A stretch of DNA of 11,503 nucleotides from Pseudomonadota bacterium (GTDB taxonomy: Bacteria; Myxococcota; Polyangia; GCA-2747355; JACKDQ01), in assembly GCA_030591195.1 (NCBI GenBank), contig JAUVBO010000026.1, forward strand, positions 1 to 11,503, written 5' to 3'. The notes under the pieces are model-generated. The model was not told the DNA's origin. It made no database searches and saw only the letters and a list, made by a program, of their open reading frames with translations. A program made the translations under genes and the position numbers. Every line of letters starts with the position of its first letter. The stretch's first letter is position 1. Positions 1 to 6,684 of this stretch are shown piece after piece.

Positions 1-215
1 GAAGCCTCGATCCCCGAGCCGGCCTTGAGCGCGATGTAGATGCAGGCCGACGACCAGAGCACGACCATCAAGCTGCCGGTGACCACCGACCACTTGGTGA
101 CCTCAGCCCGTCCGTCGGCAGCGCCGATGATCGGCTTGTATGTCTCGCCGGGCTCTAGCTTGGTGTAGGCGTTGGCCGGCAGCAACTTGCTGCGCTTGCT
201 GGGGGAGTCTTCCAT
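1..215 (-). CDS. OPT-family oligopeptide transporter, N-terminal fragment
   Basis: This is the first 71 codons of a gene that runs off the left edge, so the 3' part is missing. OPT-family (PF03169-type) proteins are multi-spanning inner-membrane transporters that import small peptides or metal chelates. The start is ATG at 215, with AGGA about nine bases upstream. Residues 1-40 are polar and probably cytoplasmic. From about residue 44 a hydrophobic helix runs into SACIYIALKAG, which matches the first transmembrane helix of OPT proteins, where an aromatic-x-x-Leu-Lys-Ala-Gly element is typical. The gene lies 70 bases downstream of pepT on the same strand, which suggests an operon for peptide uptake followed by hydrolysis. 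An inverted repeat in that gap (GGCGC 256-260, GCGCC 268-272) could be a processing or attenuation site but has no T-run. The family call rests on one helix motif plus context. Confidence 0.68.
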   Translation of the reverse strand, partial: MEDSPSKRSKLLPANAYTKLEPGETYKPIIGAADGRAEVTKWSVVTGSLMVVLWSSACIYIALKAGSGIEA

Positions 216-285
216 CGATCACGTCCTGTGGCTCGCGGGGTATAGGGGTGCAGTCGGCGCTTCAGCGGCGCCTCGTCGCGGTGGC

Positions 286-1530
286 TCAGCCTCGGCTCTT
301 CTCGACCCAGATCTGCACCAACTGGACCAGGGTCTCCACCGCGGCGAGCATGCCCTCGACGGCGATCCACTCGAAGCGGCTGTGAAACAGATGGCCGCCG
401 GTGAAGATGTTCGGCGTCGGCAGGCCCTCGAACGAGAGGCGCGCGCCGTCGGTGCCGCCGCGGATCAGATTCCGGATCGGCTCGAGGCCCGCCCGCCGCA
501 CCGCCTCGAGCGCGTATTCCACAACGTGCGGGTGATCGTCGAGGACGAACCGCATGTTGCGGTAGCTCTGCTCGTAGGACAGCTCGACCTTCGCCGCCGG
601 GTAGGCCTCGCGAACCTTGGTCGCGATCCCCTCGAGGATCTCGCGCTGCTGGCGCAGCGGCGCCTCGTCGAAGTCGCGCAGAATCAGCTTCAGCTGCGCC
701 TGCTCCACCGTGCCGGTCAGCGACACCGGGTGGAGGTAGCCCTCGCGCTTGTCGGTGGTCTCGGGGGTCATGTCCTTGGGCAGCAGCCCGACGAACAGCG
801 ACGCGGCCTTGATCGCGTTGACCAGCTTGTCCTTGGCGTAGCCCGGGTGAACGTTGATCCCGGTGAAGACCACCGCGGCCGAGTCGGCGCAGAAGGTCTC
901 GTCCTCGATCTCCCCCGGCGTCTCACCATCCACCGTGTAGGCGTACTTGGCGGCGAAGGTCTCGACGTCGAAGTGGTCGGTGCCCTTGCCGATCTCCTCA
1001 TCGACGGTGAAGCCGATGCGCAGCGGGCCGTGCTTGATCGAGTCGTCGTGCATCAGCCGGTCGACCAGCGTGATGATCTCGGCGCAGCCAGCCTTGTTGT
1101 CGGCGCCGAGCAGGGTCGTGCCGTCGGCGGTGATGATCGTCCCGCCCTTGAACTTGAGCAGCTGGGGGCTCTGCTCGGGCGTGAGGATGAACTCGTCGTT
1201 GAGCTTGATCGGACCACCGTCGTAGTCCGGGTGCAGCTGCGGGTTGACGTGCTCGCCGCTGACCTCGGGCGAGGTGTCGACGTGGGCGATGAGGCCGATG
1301 GTCGGCACGTCGACGCCGTCGACGTTTCCCGGCACCGTGCCCATCACGTAGCCGTGCTCGTCGAGCACCGCGTCCTCGACGCCGAGCTCCTTGAGCTCCG
1401 CGAGCAACATCTTCGACAGCACCGTCTGCTTGTCGGTGCTCGGGTAGGTCTCCGAGCTCTCATCGGACTGGGTGTCGACGCGGGCATAGCGCAAGAAGCG
1501 CTGCACCACGGGAGGCAGGTTGTCGGACAT
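286..1530 (-). CDS. pepT: Peptidase T (tripeptide aminopeptidase, M20 family)
   Basis: Cytoplasmic zinc aminopeptidase that removes the N-terminal residue of tripeptides. The 414 residues are close to the usual length of about 408. The dinuclear-site residues known from PepT are all visible: His83 and Asp85 in AHVDTSPE, Asp144 in LLGADNKAG, Glu178-Glu179 in FTVDEEIGKGTDHFD, Asp201 in YTVDGE and His383 in FTGGHLFHSRFEW. The NVHPGYAKDKLVNA stretch at 226-239 belongs to the inserted dimerisation/lid domain. I chose ATG at 1530 because AAAGGAG sits seven bases upstream and the protein then begins MSDNLPP. An in-frame start at 1608 would add 26 residues unlike the family. It is the first gene of a likely unit with the OPT transporter, consistent with breakdown of imported peptides. 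No catalytic residue is missing, so it should be active. Confidence 0.96.
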   Translation of the reverse strand: MSDNLPPVVQRFLRYARVDTQSDESSETYPSTDKQTVLSKMLLAELKELGVEDAVLDEHGYVMGTVPGNVDGVDVPTIGLIAHVDTSPEVSGEHVNPQLHPDYDGGPIKLNDEFILTPEQSPQLLKFKGGTIITADGTTLLGADNKAGCAEIITLVDRLMHDDSIKHGPLRIGFTVDEEIGKGTDHFDVETFAAKYAYTVDGETPGEIEDETFCADSAAVVFTGINVHPGYAKDKLVNAIKAASLFVGLLPKDMTPETTDKREGYLHPVSLTGTVEQAQLKLILRDFDEAPLRQQREILEGIATKVREAYPAAKVELSYEQSYRNMRFVLDDHPHVVEYALEAVRRAGLEPIRNLIRGGTDGARLSFEGLPTPNIFTGGHLFHSRFEWIAVEGMLAAVETLVQLVQIWVEKSRG

Positions 1531-1560
1531 CGAGGATCTCCTTTGGCCAAGTCGCCGCCG

Positions 1561-1572
1561 CACATACATGTG
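1561..1572. repeat. Short inverted repeat in the pepT leader
   Basis: CACAT-AC-ATGTG is a perfect 5-bp inverted repeat lying 31-42 bases upstream of the pepT start. It could be a small operator or a hairpin in the leader. Upstream of it on the minus strand is a weak -10-like TACAAA, but the -35 is poor, so I do not call a promoter. The repeat is short enough to be chance. Confidence 0.3.
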
Positions 1573-1647
1573 GGTGCCAGCGGCCGATTTGTACACCACC
1601 GACGACAACGGAAAAAGGCCTATTTGACGAGATCGTGCGGGAGGCTC

Positions 1648-2970
1648 TCAGGTCTGGGGCGGCGAGATGGTGGCGTTGCTGTCGATCAGCAGCTTGCCAG
1701 CGCTGTGGACGAAGATAAGCCCACCGCCACCGCCGCCACCGCCGCCGCCACGCTCGACGTCCTCGTCGGCAGAGTCAGGCCCCGTGGTGCCGTAGCCCCC
1801 GTCGTGTCCGTCACCGCCGTTGCCAGAGGCGTCGCCACCGGCGGCGGCCTCCTCGGCGGCCAGGGCATCTTCGCCGGCTGACGCGGCCGAGTTGTCGCAG
1901 CCACCGCCGCCCCCCCCACCGTTGGCGGCGAGGGTCGCGCTGCCGACGATCTGCAGCTCGCCCGCCTCGAGGCCGATCCAGCCACCGCTGCCGCCACCGC
2001 CGCCGCTAGCGCGGTGGGCGCTGCCGGGCCCGCCACCGCCACCACCGGCGTCGATCACCCCGCTGACGATCAGCGTGCCGCGGGCCACGAGCTGGATCGC
2101 TCCCCCCCCCGGACCACCTTCGCCCCGGTCGTCGAACACGGCGCCGCCTTCGGTGGTCGAGCTTCCCGGCGCCCCGGCGCAGCCCGCGCGAATGGCCGTC
2201 AGGGGCACCGCCAGGGCACCGCCGCCGGCGGTCCGCGGCTTGCCGTCATCGTCGATGTCGCCGCAGTCGTGACCCACGCCGCCGCTGTCGCCCTGGCCAC
2301 CTGAGCTGCCGAAGCCACCGCCACCGCCGCCGCTGGCGCCGTGCCTGTCGCAGGGCACGCCCGGCTGGGGCGGCACGGGGCAGTGGCTGGGGTCGGTGCT
2401 CGCGCCCGCACCGGGCAGGCTGTCGCCGGTGAAACGCGAGCTCGAGACGTCGATCACGCCGGCGACGAGGATCTTGTCGGTGGAGACCACCATCAACGGC
2501 AGCGAGCCGACCACGCGCAGGGTCGCGGCGGCCTCGATCTTCAGCCCCTCGACCCAGATCACCCGCGTGCCGTGATACACGCCGTTGGTCGGCTGGCCGG
2601 TGGGCGGGACCGGGTCGAAGGTGGCGGCGTCGGTGTCGTAGGAGAAGCTGCCAGAAGCGAGCAAGAGCGCCGGGCTCGGCGTCAGGGGATCGGCGCACGG
2701 GTCGAAGTGAGCCGGATCGAAAGGCCAACCACAGAGGGGATCGCCCCCGTCGGGCACCGCCAGGTCCGGGTCGGGGCTGGGGGCGTCCCGGCTGGCGTCA
2801 GCCGAGTCGGTGCCGCTCTCCACCCGCCCGCGGTCGGCCACCGGGCCCACGTCGTGCGCGCCCCCGAGATCGAAGTAAATCGGGCCCACGCCGCGCGAGT
2901 CGAACTTGCACCCGCTGATCGCGAGCAGGGCCAGAGCCGCCAGCCGCCAGCACACCATACCCACCATCAT
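1648..2970 (-). CDS. Glycine-rich modular lipoprotein, function unknown
   Basis: Predicted exported lipoprotein of 440 residues. It begins with a short n-region, a hydrophobic stretch (residues 8-18) and a lipobox ending AISGC, so Cys21 would be lipidated. Residues 22-78 form an Asp/Ser/Pro-rich linker. The rest looks like a repeated beta module: a strand-turn-strand such as GTLIVSGVIDAGG or ELQIVGSATLAANGG, followed by a polyglycine loop. Related strand segments fall near residues 142-175, 291-310, 331-351 and 418-436. The longest Gly run is ten residues (408-417). Such proteins are familiar from myxobacterial genomes, but I know of no assigned function; a cell-surface or matrix role is an inference. 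The start is uncertain: the first ATG at 2970 has a purine-rich AAGG almost touching it, while ATG at 2958 gives MVCWRL and would also leave a usable signal peptide. The gene precedes pepT on the same strand with a 117-base gap and no convincing terminator. Confidence 0.85.
   Translation of the reverse strand: MMVGMVCWRLAALALLAISGCKFDSRGVGPIYFDLGGAHDVGPVADRGRVESGTDSADASRDAPSPDPDLAVPDGGDPLCGWPFDPAHFDPCADPLTPSPALLLASGSFSYDTDAATFDPVPPTGQPTNGVYHGTRVIWVEGLKIEAAATLRVVGSLPLMVVSTDKILVAGVIDVSSSRFTGDSLPGAGASTDPSHCPVPPQPGVPCDRHGASGGGGGGFGSSGGQGDSGGVGHDCGDIDDDGKPRTAGGGALAVPLTAIRAGCAGAPGSSTTEGGAVFDDRGEGGPGGGAIQLVARGTLIVSGVIDAGGGGGGPGSAHRASGGGGGSGGWIGLEAGELQIVGSATLAANGGGGGGGCDNSAASAGEDALAAEEAAAGGDASGNGGDGHDGGYGTTGPDSADEDVERGGGGGGGGGGLIFVHSAGKLLIDSNATISPPQT
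1910..1917. repeat. Eight-base homopolymer C (G on coding strand)
   Basis: A run of eight C on the plus strand is read as G8 within the glycine-rich lipoprotein gene, inside the Gly352-358 run. Length changes here would shift the frame. The reading frame is intact in this sequence. Confidence 0.9.
2102..2110. repeat. Nine-base homopolymer C (G on coding strand)
   Basis: A run of nine C on the plus strand is read as G9 in the lipoprotein gene at about residues 287-290 (PGGGA). It is the longest single-base run I noticed in the window. Like the G8 run, it is a potential slippage site and also a likely sequencing-error site, but the frame is open as given. Confidence 0.9.
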
Positions 2971-2988
2971 ACCTTAGCCCGGCGCGGC

Positions 2989-3017
2989 TTGTATCGGTCC
3001 GCCGGCTCACGTAGACA
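2989..3017 (+). promoter_or_regulatory. Candidate sigma-70 promoter for the zinc-ribbon gene
   Basis: TTGTAT (2989-2994), a 17-base spacer and TAGACA (3012-3017) form a moderate sigma-70-like promoter. Transcription would begin at about 3024, only two bases before the ATG at 3026, so the message would be nearly leaderless. This agrees with the lack of a clear ribosome binding site there. The hexamers are imperfect, so the call is tentative. Confidence 0.4.
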
Positions 3018-3025
3018 CGAAGCTG

Positions 3026-3841
3026 ATGGTCAAGCCCAGCCACCGGTCCGCCCTTGCCTGCTGTCCGAGCTGTCGCCTGGTGCACCCGTCGGCGGGCCCG
3101 CGCTGTCGCGTCTGCGGCGAGTCGCAGGTCACGGTGGCCCTCGAGTCGCTGGTCTCGGTCCGTCAGCGCCGGCGCTGGCAACGACGCACGCCGACCACGC
3201 GCGGCTGGCGCTGGTTCGATGGCCTCTTTGTCGCCGCCCTAGTGCTCGGCCCGCTCGAGGCCGAGCGCCACGATCCCCGCTGGTTCCTCGCCGCGCTGCT
3301 CGTGGTCGCCGCTGGCTGGGCGCTGGTGCGGGTGACGGTCCACTTCGTCAGGCGCTACCGGCTGGTGGTAACGGCCGGACCGCCGGTGGTCAGCGCCGTC
3401 GCTTACCCGCCGCGCGGCCCGTCCAGCGGCGACGCGGTCCGCGGGATGGCCCGGCGCCTGCGCGGAAACGTCGATGCCCACCTGCTCTCCCGACGCTGCC
3501 TCGCGACCTCGTTGACCCTCGAGCCCAGGGCCAAGCCCGGCGCCGTGCGCCTGCGCCAGGCCCGTGCGGCAGCCTTCGTCGTCGAGCACGGCGACGGGCA
3601 GCAGCTCGTCGTCGAGGGCCAGCTGGTCCTGACGGGCGAGGTGGCCGCCACCTCCGCCAGCGACGACGAGGCCCGGGCCAGCTTCGGCGGGGCCGCGCTC
3701 GAGGCGATCTGGCTCGAGGGCGCAGTAGCCCGCGAGGTCCTGCTACAGAACCGCAACCGGGTCGAGGTCTCGGGAGGTCTGCGGCGCGAGGCAACGGTCG
3801 AGGGTGTCGCCAGCAACCCGGTGCGGGTGACGGTGGGCTGA
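3026..3841 (+). CDS. Zinc-ribbon, two-helix membrane protein of unknown function
   Basis: A 271-residue protein I cannot assign to a named family. Near the N-terminus two CxxC pairs (Cys13/Cys16 and Cys27/Cys30) form a probable zinc ribbon. A basic stretch (residues 46-59, QRRRWQRR within it) leads into two hydrophobic helices at about 64-79 and 86-107. Basic residues flank the helices (RQRRRWQRR before, RRYR after), so both the ribbon and the C-terminal domain may be cytoplasmic. Residues 112-271 are mostly alternating hydrophobic/polar, suggesting a beta-rich domain. The start at ATG 3026 has no strong Shine-Dalgarno; a promoter-like pair just upstream would make the transcript almost leaderless. 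The gene is divergent from the glycine-rich lipoprotein with only 55 bases between them, so the two share a regulatory region. Coding is supported by the consistent membrane layout and paired cysteines. Confidence 0.8.
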   Translation: MVKPSHRSALACCPSCRLVHPSAGPRCRVCGESQVTVALESLVSVRQRRRWQRRTPTTRGWRWFDGLFVAALVLGPLEAERHDPRWFLAALLVVAAGWALVRVTVHFVRRYRLVVTAGPPVVSAVAYPPRGPSSGDAVRGMARRLRGNVDAHLLSRRCLATSLTLEPRAKPGAVRLRQARAAAFVVEHGDGQQLVVEGQLVLTGEVAATSASDDEARASFGGAALEAIWLEGAVAREVLLQNRNRVEVSGGLRREATVEGVASNPVRVTVG

Positions 3842-3855
3842 GCGACCGAGACCCC

Positions 3856-3880
3856 GACGGCGCTGACCGGTGCGTCCTTT
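3856..3880 (+). terminator. Possible weak terminator after the zinc-ribbon gene
   Basis: GAC/GTC and GCGC/GTGC arms with one bulged G pair around a six-base loop, followed by CTTT. The hairpin starts 15 bases after the stop codon. The stem is short and the T-run is only three bases, so this is a guess. I see no further gene or strong site in the remainder of the gap to 4126. Confidence 0.28.
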
Positions 3881-4126
3881 CACGCCGGCGGTGTGGCATT
3901 TGACCCTCCCAGCGGCCGCCCGGCCGTTGTGGACCGACCCCGAAAAAGTCCCGCCGCTGCCGCGGTTACCCCGCGCGCCAGCCAAGATGGCATGCGCTCT
4001 GCTCTGCTGCGCCACCTCGTCTCCGGGGAGCTGACGCCGTGAACCGCCCCCAGTGCTGCTCCCGGGGATGAGGGAATCGATGGGGGCACGTCGCTGCCAC
4101 GACCACGCAGCGGAGGAGAAACAGGG

Positions 4127-4414
4127 ATGCAGACCTACATCATTCTCGCTCGCTTTTCGCCCGGCGCGTACAACAACCCGAAGGAGGTCAAGGGCCTCGC
4201 CGCCAGGGTCCGGGAGGTGATCCAAAAGGACTGCCGCAACGTCGAGTGGCTCGGCAGCTATGCCACCTTAGGGCGTTATGACCTGATCGACATCGTCGAG
4301 TCGGACATCGAGGCCGAGGTCCGGCGCGCCGCGATGCTGATCAGCGCCGTCGGCCACTGCACCACCGAGACGCTGGTCGCCACCCGATGGAGGGACTTCC
4401 TCGACGAGCTCTGA
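4127..4414 (+). CDS. GYD-domain protein
   Basis: A 95-residue protein matching the GYD family (PF08734-type), small ferredoxin-like alpha/beta proteins of unknown role. The family pattern is visible: an opening strand MQTYIILARFSP, a helix with KGLAARVREVI at 22-32, and the signature LGRYDLIDIVE at 48-58, where the usual Gly-Tyr-Asp appears as Gly49-Arg50-Tyr51-Asp52. A second helix at 61-74 and a final strand TTETLVATRW follow. The start is well supported: GGAGGAG lies shortly upstream of ATG 4127. There is no signal peptide, so it should be cytoplasmic. No partner is evident; the zinc-ribbon gene ends 285 bases upstream and the PilZ gene starts 85 bases downstream. Confidence 0.9.
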   Translation: MQTYIILARFSPGAYNNPKEVKGLAARVREVIQKDCRNVEWLGSYATLGRYDLIDIVESDIEAEVRRAAMLISAVGHCTTETLVATRWRDFLDEL

Positions 4415-4499
4415 TCGCCGGTCCGACAGCCGGGCCCCGGGCCGGTCGCGCCGTGGTCGCCGGAGCAGCGATCCAGCAGATGCCCAGGAGCTCGCTTGC

Positions 4500-4994
4500 G
4501 TGGTAACCTGGAAATGCATGACCGCGCGCGACAAACCCGACGACGGTCGTCGTCCGACCGACGAGCAGGACGAGCTGACCCAGATCGGCGGGTGGTGGCA
4601 GCCCGACGAGGGCGAGCGCCAGCCGGAGAAACGTCAGCACGCGCGCGTCGACTACTCGGCGATGCTCCGGCTCGTCGACTCCGACGCCGTCCGCCAGTGC
4701 GAGGCGAGCAACATCTCCATCGGGGGCGTCCTGCTGCGCCACGACGGCCAGGATCCCCCGCCCGTGGGGCAGCTGGTGGAGCTGATGCTCACTGCGCCCT
4801 CGCGCGGTTCGCTGACGGTGGAGGCCGAGGTAGTCCGCCACGACCCAGCGGCCTTCGCGGTCCGCTTCATGAACGTCACCAGCGAGCAGCGTGAGGTATT
4901 GCAGGGCCTGGTCGCCGCCGCGGCCGACGGGGCAGCGAGCGCGGGGGACACCGAGTACGCCCTGAGCAAGCCCGTCGACGACGATCGGCGATAG
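4500..4994 (+). CDS. PilZ-domain protein (c-di-GMP receptor type)
   Basis: A single-domain PilZ protein of up to 164 residues, expected to be cytoplasmic. Both c-di-GMP binding motifs are present: RxxxR as Arg45-Gln-His-Ala-Arg49, and (D/N)xSxxG as Asn71-Ile-Ser73-Ile-Gly-Gly76. The beta-barrel continues to about residue 125 (VRFMNVT). It is flanked by a polar N-terminal arm with a GGWWQP patch at 30-35 and a disordered-looking acidic/Ala-rich tail after 138. Ligand binding follows from the motifs; the output (motility, exopolysaccharide or development) cannot be told from sequence. The start is ambiguous: GTG 4500 has AGGAG nine bases upstream, while ATG 4518 starts MTARDKPDD and lies after an extended -10-like TGGTAACCT (4501-4509). 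The gene is followed by a GC hairpin and the convergent sigma factor gene. A GC-rich palindrome (4433-4443) sits in the 85-base gap before it. Confidence 0.93.
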   Translation: MVTWKCMTARDKPDDGRRPTDEQDELTQIGGWWQPDEGERQPEKRQHARVDYSAMLRLVDSDAVRQCEASNISIGGVLLRHDGQDPPPVGQLVELMLTAPSRGSLTVEAEVVRHDPAAFAVRFMNVTSEQREVLQGLVAAAADGAASAGDTEYALSKPVDDDRR

Positions 4995-5000
4995 GGGAGC

Positions 5001-5028
5001 GGGGCTCAGGCGGATTGCCGCCGGCCCC
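5001..5028. terminator. GC-rich hairpin between convergent PilZ and sigma genes
   Basis: GGGGC (5001-5005) pairs with GCCCC (5024-5028), and GGCGG (5009-5013) pairs with CCGCC (5018-5022) around an ATTG loop, with an internal TCA/G bulge. It lies six bases after the PilZ stop and 53 bases past the sigma stop. Its position suits a two-way transcription barrier, but there is no T-run on either strand. Confidence 0.45.
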
Positions 5029-5080
5029 TCGCCCGACGGCGTCGTTCGCGCCGACCAACAGGCTGACCAGGGGTCTGGCG

Positions 5081-6337
5081 CTACCCCACCGCCACGCTCG
5101 ACGCCAGCGGTCTGGAGAGATCCTCGAAGCCGGGCTTGGTGAGGGCCCAGCGCCTCAGCTTGCCCAGCGCGTTGACCTCGATCTGCCGGATCCGCTCGCG
5201 AGTGACGTTGAGCTGACGACCGATCTCCTCGAGGGTCAGGTCCGACCGCTCGCCGATGCCATAGCGCAGCCGCAGGACCCGCTCTTCGCGGTGGCTGAGC
5301 GTCGCCAGCGCCCGCCGCGCCTGACGGTTGAGATCGGCGCCGGCCGCCGCCCGCAGCGGGTCCTCGGCCCGAGGGTCGGCGATCACCACCTCGAGCCCGA
5401 CGGAGCCGTCGACCCCGACCGGCGCCTGTAGCGAGACCGGCGCGCTCGCTGCGTCGAGCGCCTGGCTGACCTTCTCCCGCGGCAGCTTGGCGCTGGAGGC
5501 GATCTCGTCGTGGGTCGGGTCGCGGCCGAGCAGCTGCCGGAGGCGGCTTCCCTCCCGATGCAGCTTGCGGCGCAGCTCCACCAGGTGCACCGGCAGCCGG
5601 ATCGTTCGTGGCTGCTCCGCCACGGCGCGGGTGACCGATTGGCGGATCCACCAGGTGGCGTAGGTCGAGAACCTGCCCCGGCGGTGGTCGAACTTGTCGG
5701 CCGCGCGCATCAGCCCGAGGTTGCCTTCCTGCACCAGGTCAGCCAGAGGCAGGCCGTAGCGGGCGTACTTGCGGGCGACATGGATCACCAGCCGGAGGTT
5801 GGTCTCGATCAGCCGCTGCCTCGCGGCCAGCAGCCGGCGGTGGGCGGCGCCGAGCACGCGTCCCTGCTGAGGCGACGCCTCGGCCGCGTCACCCGCGACG
5901 CGCCCCACCAGCTCGTCGAGCAGCTGAGGCTCGAGCGCCAGGTCCGAGAGGATGGTCAGCATCCGGCGGTGCGAGGTCGTGCTCTTGCTCGTCCGCGCCC
6001 GCGTCCGTCGGCGGTGGATCCGCAGCAGCCGATCGATGGCGTCGGCGACATCGTCAGCCCCGAGCGTCTCACCCGCGCCCGAACCGGTGCGCAGGGTGAC
6101 CCTACGGACGCTCAGCCGACCCGAGCGCAGCGCGTCGCGGACCGTCGCGAGGACACCGAGCGCAGCGGGGCAGTCGACGATCACGGCGAGCAGCGCGCGC
6201 TTCGCGTCCTCGATCTGCTGTGCGGCCTCGATCTCCTCCTCCGGGCTCAGCAGCGCCACAGCGCCGACCTGTTGCAGGTAGCCGGAGAGGAGGTTGGGAT
6301 CGGGGCTCGGGTTGGCTGCGGCAAGCGAAACGTTCAT
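5081..6337 (-). CDS. RNA polymerase sigma-70 family factor (primary-like, RpoD/SigA type)
   Basis: A 418-residue sigma factor that directs RNA polymerase to promoters. Region 1.2 is at about 14-45 (DPNLLSGYLQQVGAVALL). Regions 2.1-2.4 span about 175-253 with DLVQEGNLGLMRAADKFD at 200-217 and YATWWIRQSVTRAVAEQ at 226-242. Region 3 covers about 254-330. Region 4 spans about 341-398, with the helix-turn-helix TLEEIGRQLNVTRERIRQIE at 368-387. Between 1.2 and 2.1 is a stretch of about 125 residues resembling a shortened non-conserved region of RpoD; region 1.1 is absent. It is therefore not a typical full-length housekeeping RpoD and is better seen as a group-2 or reduced primary-type factor, so I give no symbol. 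ATG 6337 has GGAGG ten bases upstream. It converges on the PilZ gene and is transcribed alone from the candidate promoter at 6445-6472. Confidence 0.95.
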   Translation of the reverse strand: MNVSLAAANPSPDPNLLSGYLQQVGAVALLSPEEEIEAAQQIEDAKRALLAVIVDCPAALGVLATVRDALRSGRLSVRRVTLRTGSGAGETLGADDVADAIDRLLRIHRRRTRARTSKSTTSHRRMLTILSDLALEPQLLDELVGRVAGDAAEASPQQGRVLGAAHRRLLAARQRLIETNLRLVIHVARKYARYGLPLADLVQEGNLGLMRAADKFDHRRGRFSTYATWWIRQSVTRAVAEQPRTIRLPVHLVELRRKLHREGSRLRQLLGRDPTHDEIASSAKLPREKVSQALDAASAPVSLQAPVGVDGSVGLEVVIADPRAEDPLRAAAGADLNRQARRALATLSHREERVLRLRYGIGERSDLTLEEIGRQLNVTRERIRQIEVNALGKLRRWALTKPGFEDLSRPLASSVAVG

Positions 6338-6444
6338 CAGGCCCCGTCCTCCAGTGTTGCCGTGCCCCGGCGAAGCCCGCCAGACGCGCGAGCGAGCAGC
6401 GGTGCACAGGCAAAGGGGTGTTCGCGTATCGGCTTTGGCTGCTC

Positions 6445-6472
6445 AGTCTAGCAGCGAGCCCCGATCTCGCAA
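6445..6472 (-). promoter_or_regulatory. Candidate sigma-70 promoter of the sigma factor gene
   Basis: On the minus strand TTGCGA (6467-6472), a 16-base spacer and TAGACT (6445-6450) make a good sigma-70-like promoter. Immediately upstream of the -35 (6477-6510) the sequence becomes clearly AT-richer than its surroundings, with TTAATT and ATTTTCTT on the minus strand, as in an UP element. The predicted leader to ATG 6337 is about 100 bases. Confidence 0.5.
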
Positions 6473-6510
6473 CGGGCTTTCTGCAAGAAAATCATGAATT
6501 AAGCCTATTG

Positions 6511-6683
6511 CGCGGTCAGACTTCGCGGGGGCTGATCGACAGCCAGCACGGGGATGATTACCGATCAGAAAATCCAGCAGGCCCGCCGCTCCGGGAAAGG
6601 ATCGGCGGCTGCGCCAGAACCTCGATCGATGACCGTGGCGTCGTGGCCATCGCCGAGCACCACCAGCCGCGGCGCGCGGCGCC
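6511..6683. other. Intergenic remainder upstream of the NHL gene
   Basis: The gap between the sigma gene and the NHL gene is 361 bases. Apart from the sigma promoter and its AT-rich patch, I see no gene, RNA or T-run terminator in this part. A small inverted repeat CCGCG-GCG-CGCGG lies at 6667-6679, just before the NHL start. Confidence 0.5.
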
Positions 6684-6684
6684 G

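Noticed and set aside
1615..1640. AAATAGGCCTTTTT on the minus strand as a terminator after the glycine-rich gene
   Set aside because: The AGGCCT palindrome has no room for a loop, so no stable terminator hairpin forms before the T-run.
172..1881. Long plus-strand open frame (569 codons) opposite pepT
   Set aside because: The minus-strand frame is unmistakably pepT with all metal ligands. The plus-strand product is a low-complexity Val/Leu/Arg/Asp mix typical of antisense frames in GC-rich genes.
1690..2340. Dense CCACCG/CCGCCG triplet repeats as a CRISPR-like or regulatory repeat array
   Set aside because: They are the glycine codon runs of the minus-strand lipoprotein, with no fixed repeat and spacer lengths.
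2341..3903. Plus-strand open frame of 520 codons spanning the lipoprotein, the spacer and the zinc-ribbon gene
   Set aside because: It crosses a divergent promoter region and two well-supported genes, and its product is Arg/Ala/Gly-rich low complexity.
4433..4443. GGCCCCGGGCC palindrome as a terminator after the GYD gene
   Set aside because: It is a short GC palindrome with a one-base centre and no T-run; such sequences are expected by chance at this GC content.
4341..5651. Minus-strand open frame of 436 codons covering PilZ and part of the sigma gene
   Set aside because: It overlaps two clear genes with complete family motifs and has no motif of its own.
5510..6451. Plus-strand open frame of 313 codons opposite the sigma factor
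   Set aside because: It is antisense to conserved sigma regions 1.2-3 and runs over the sigma gene's promoter; the composition is shadow-like.
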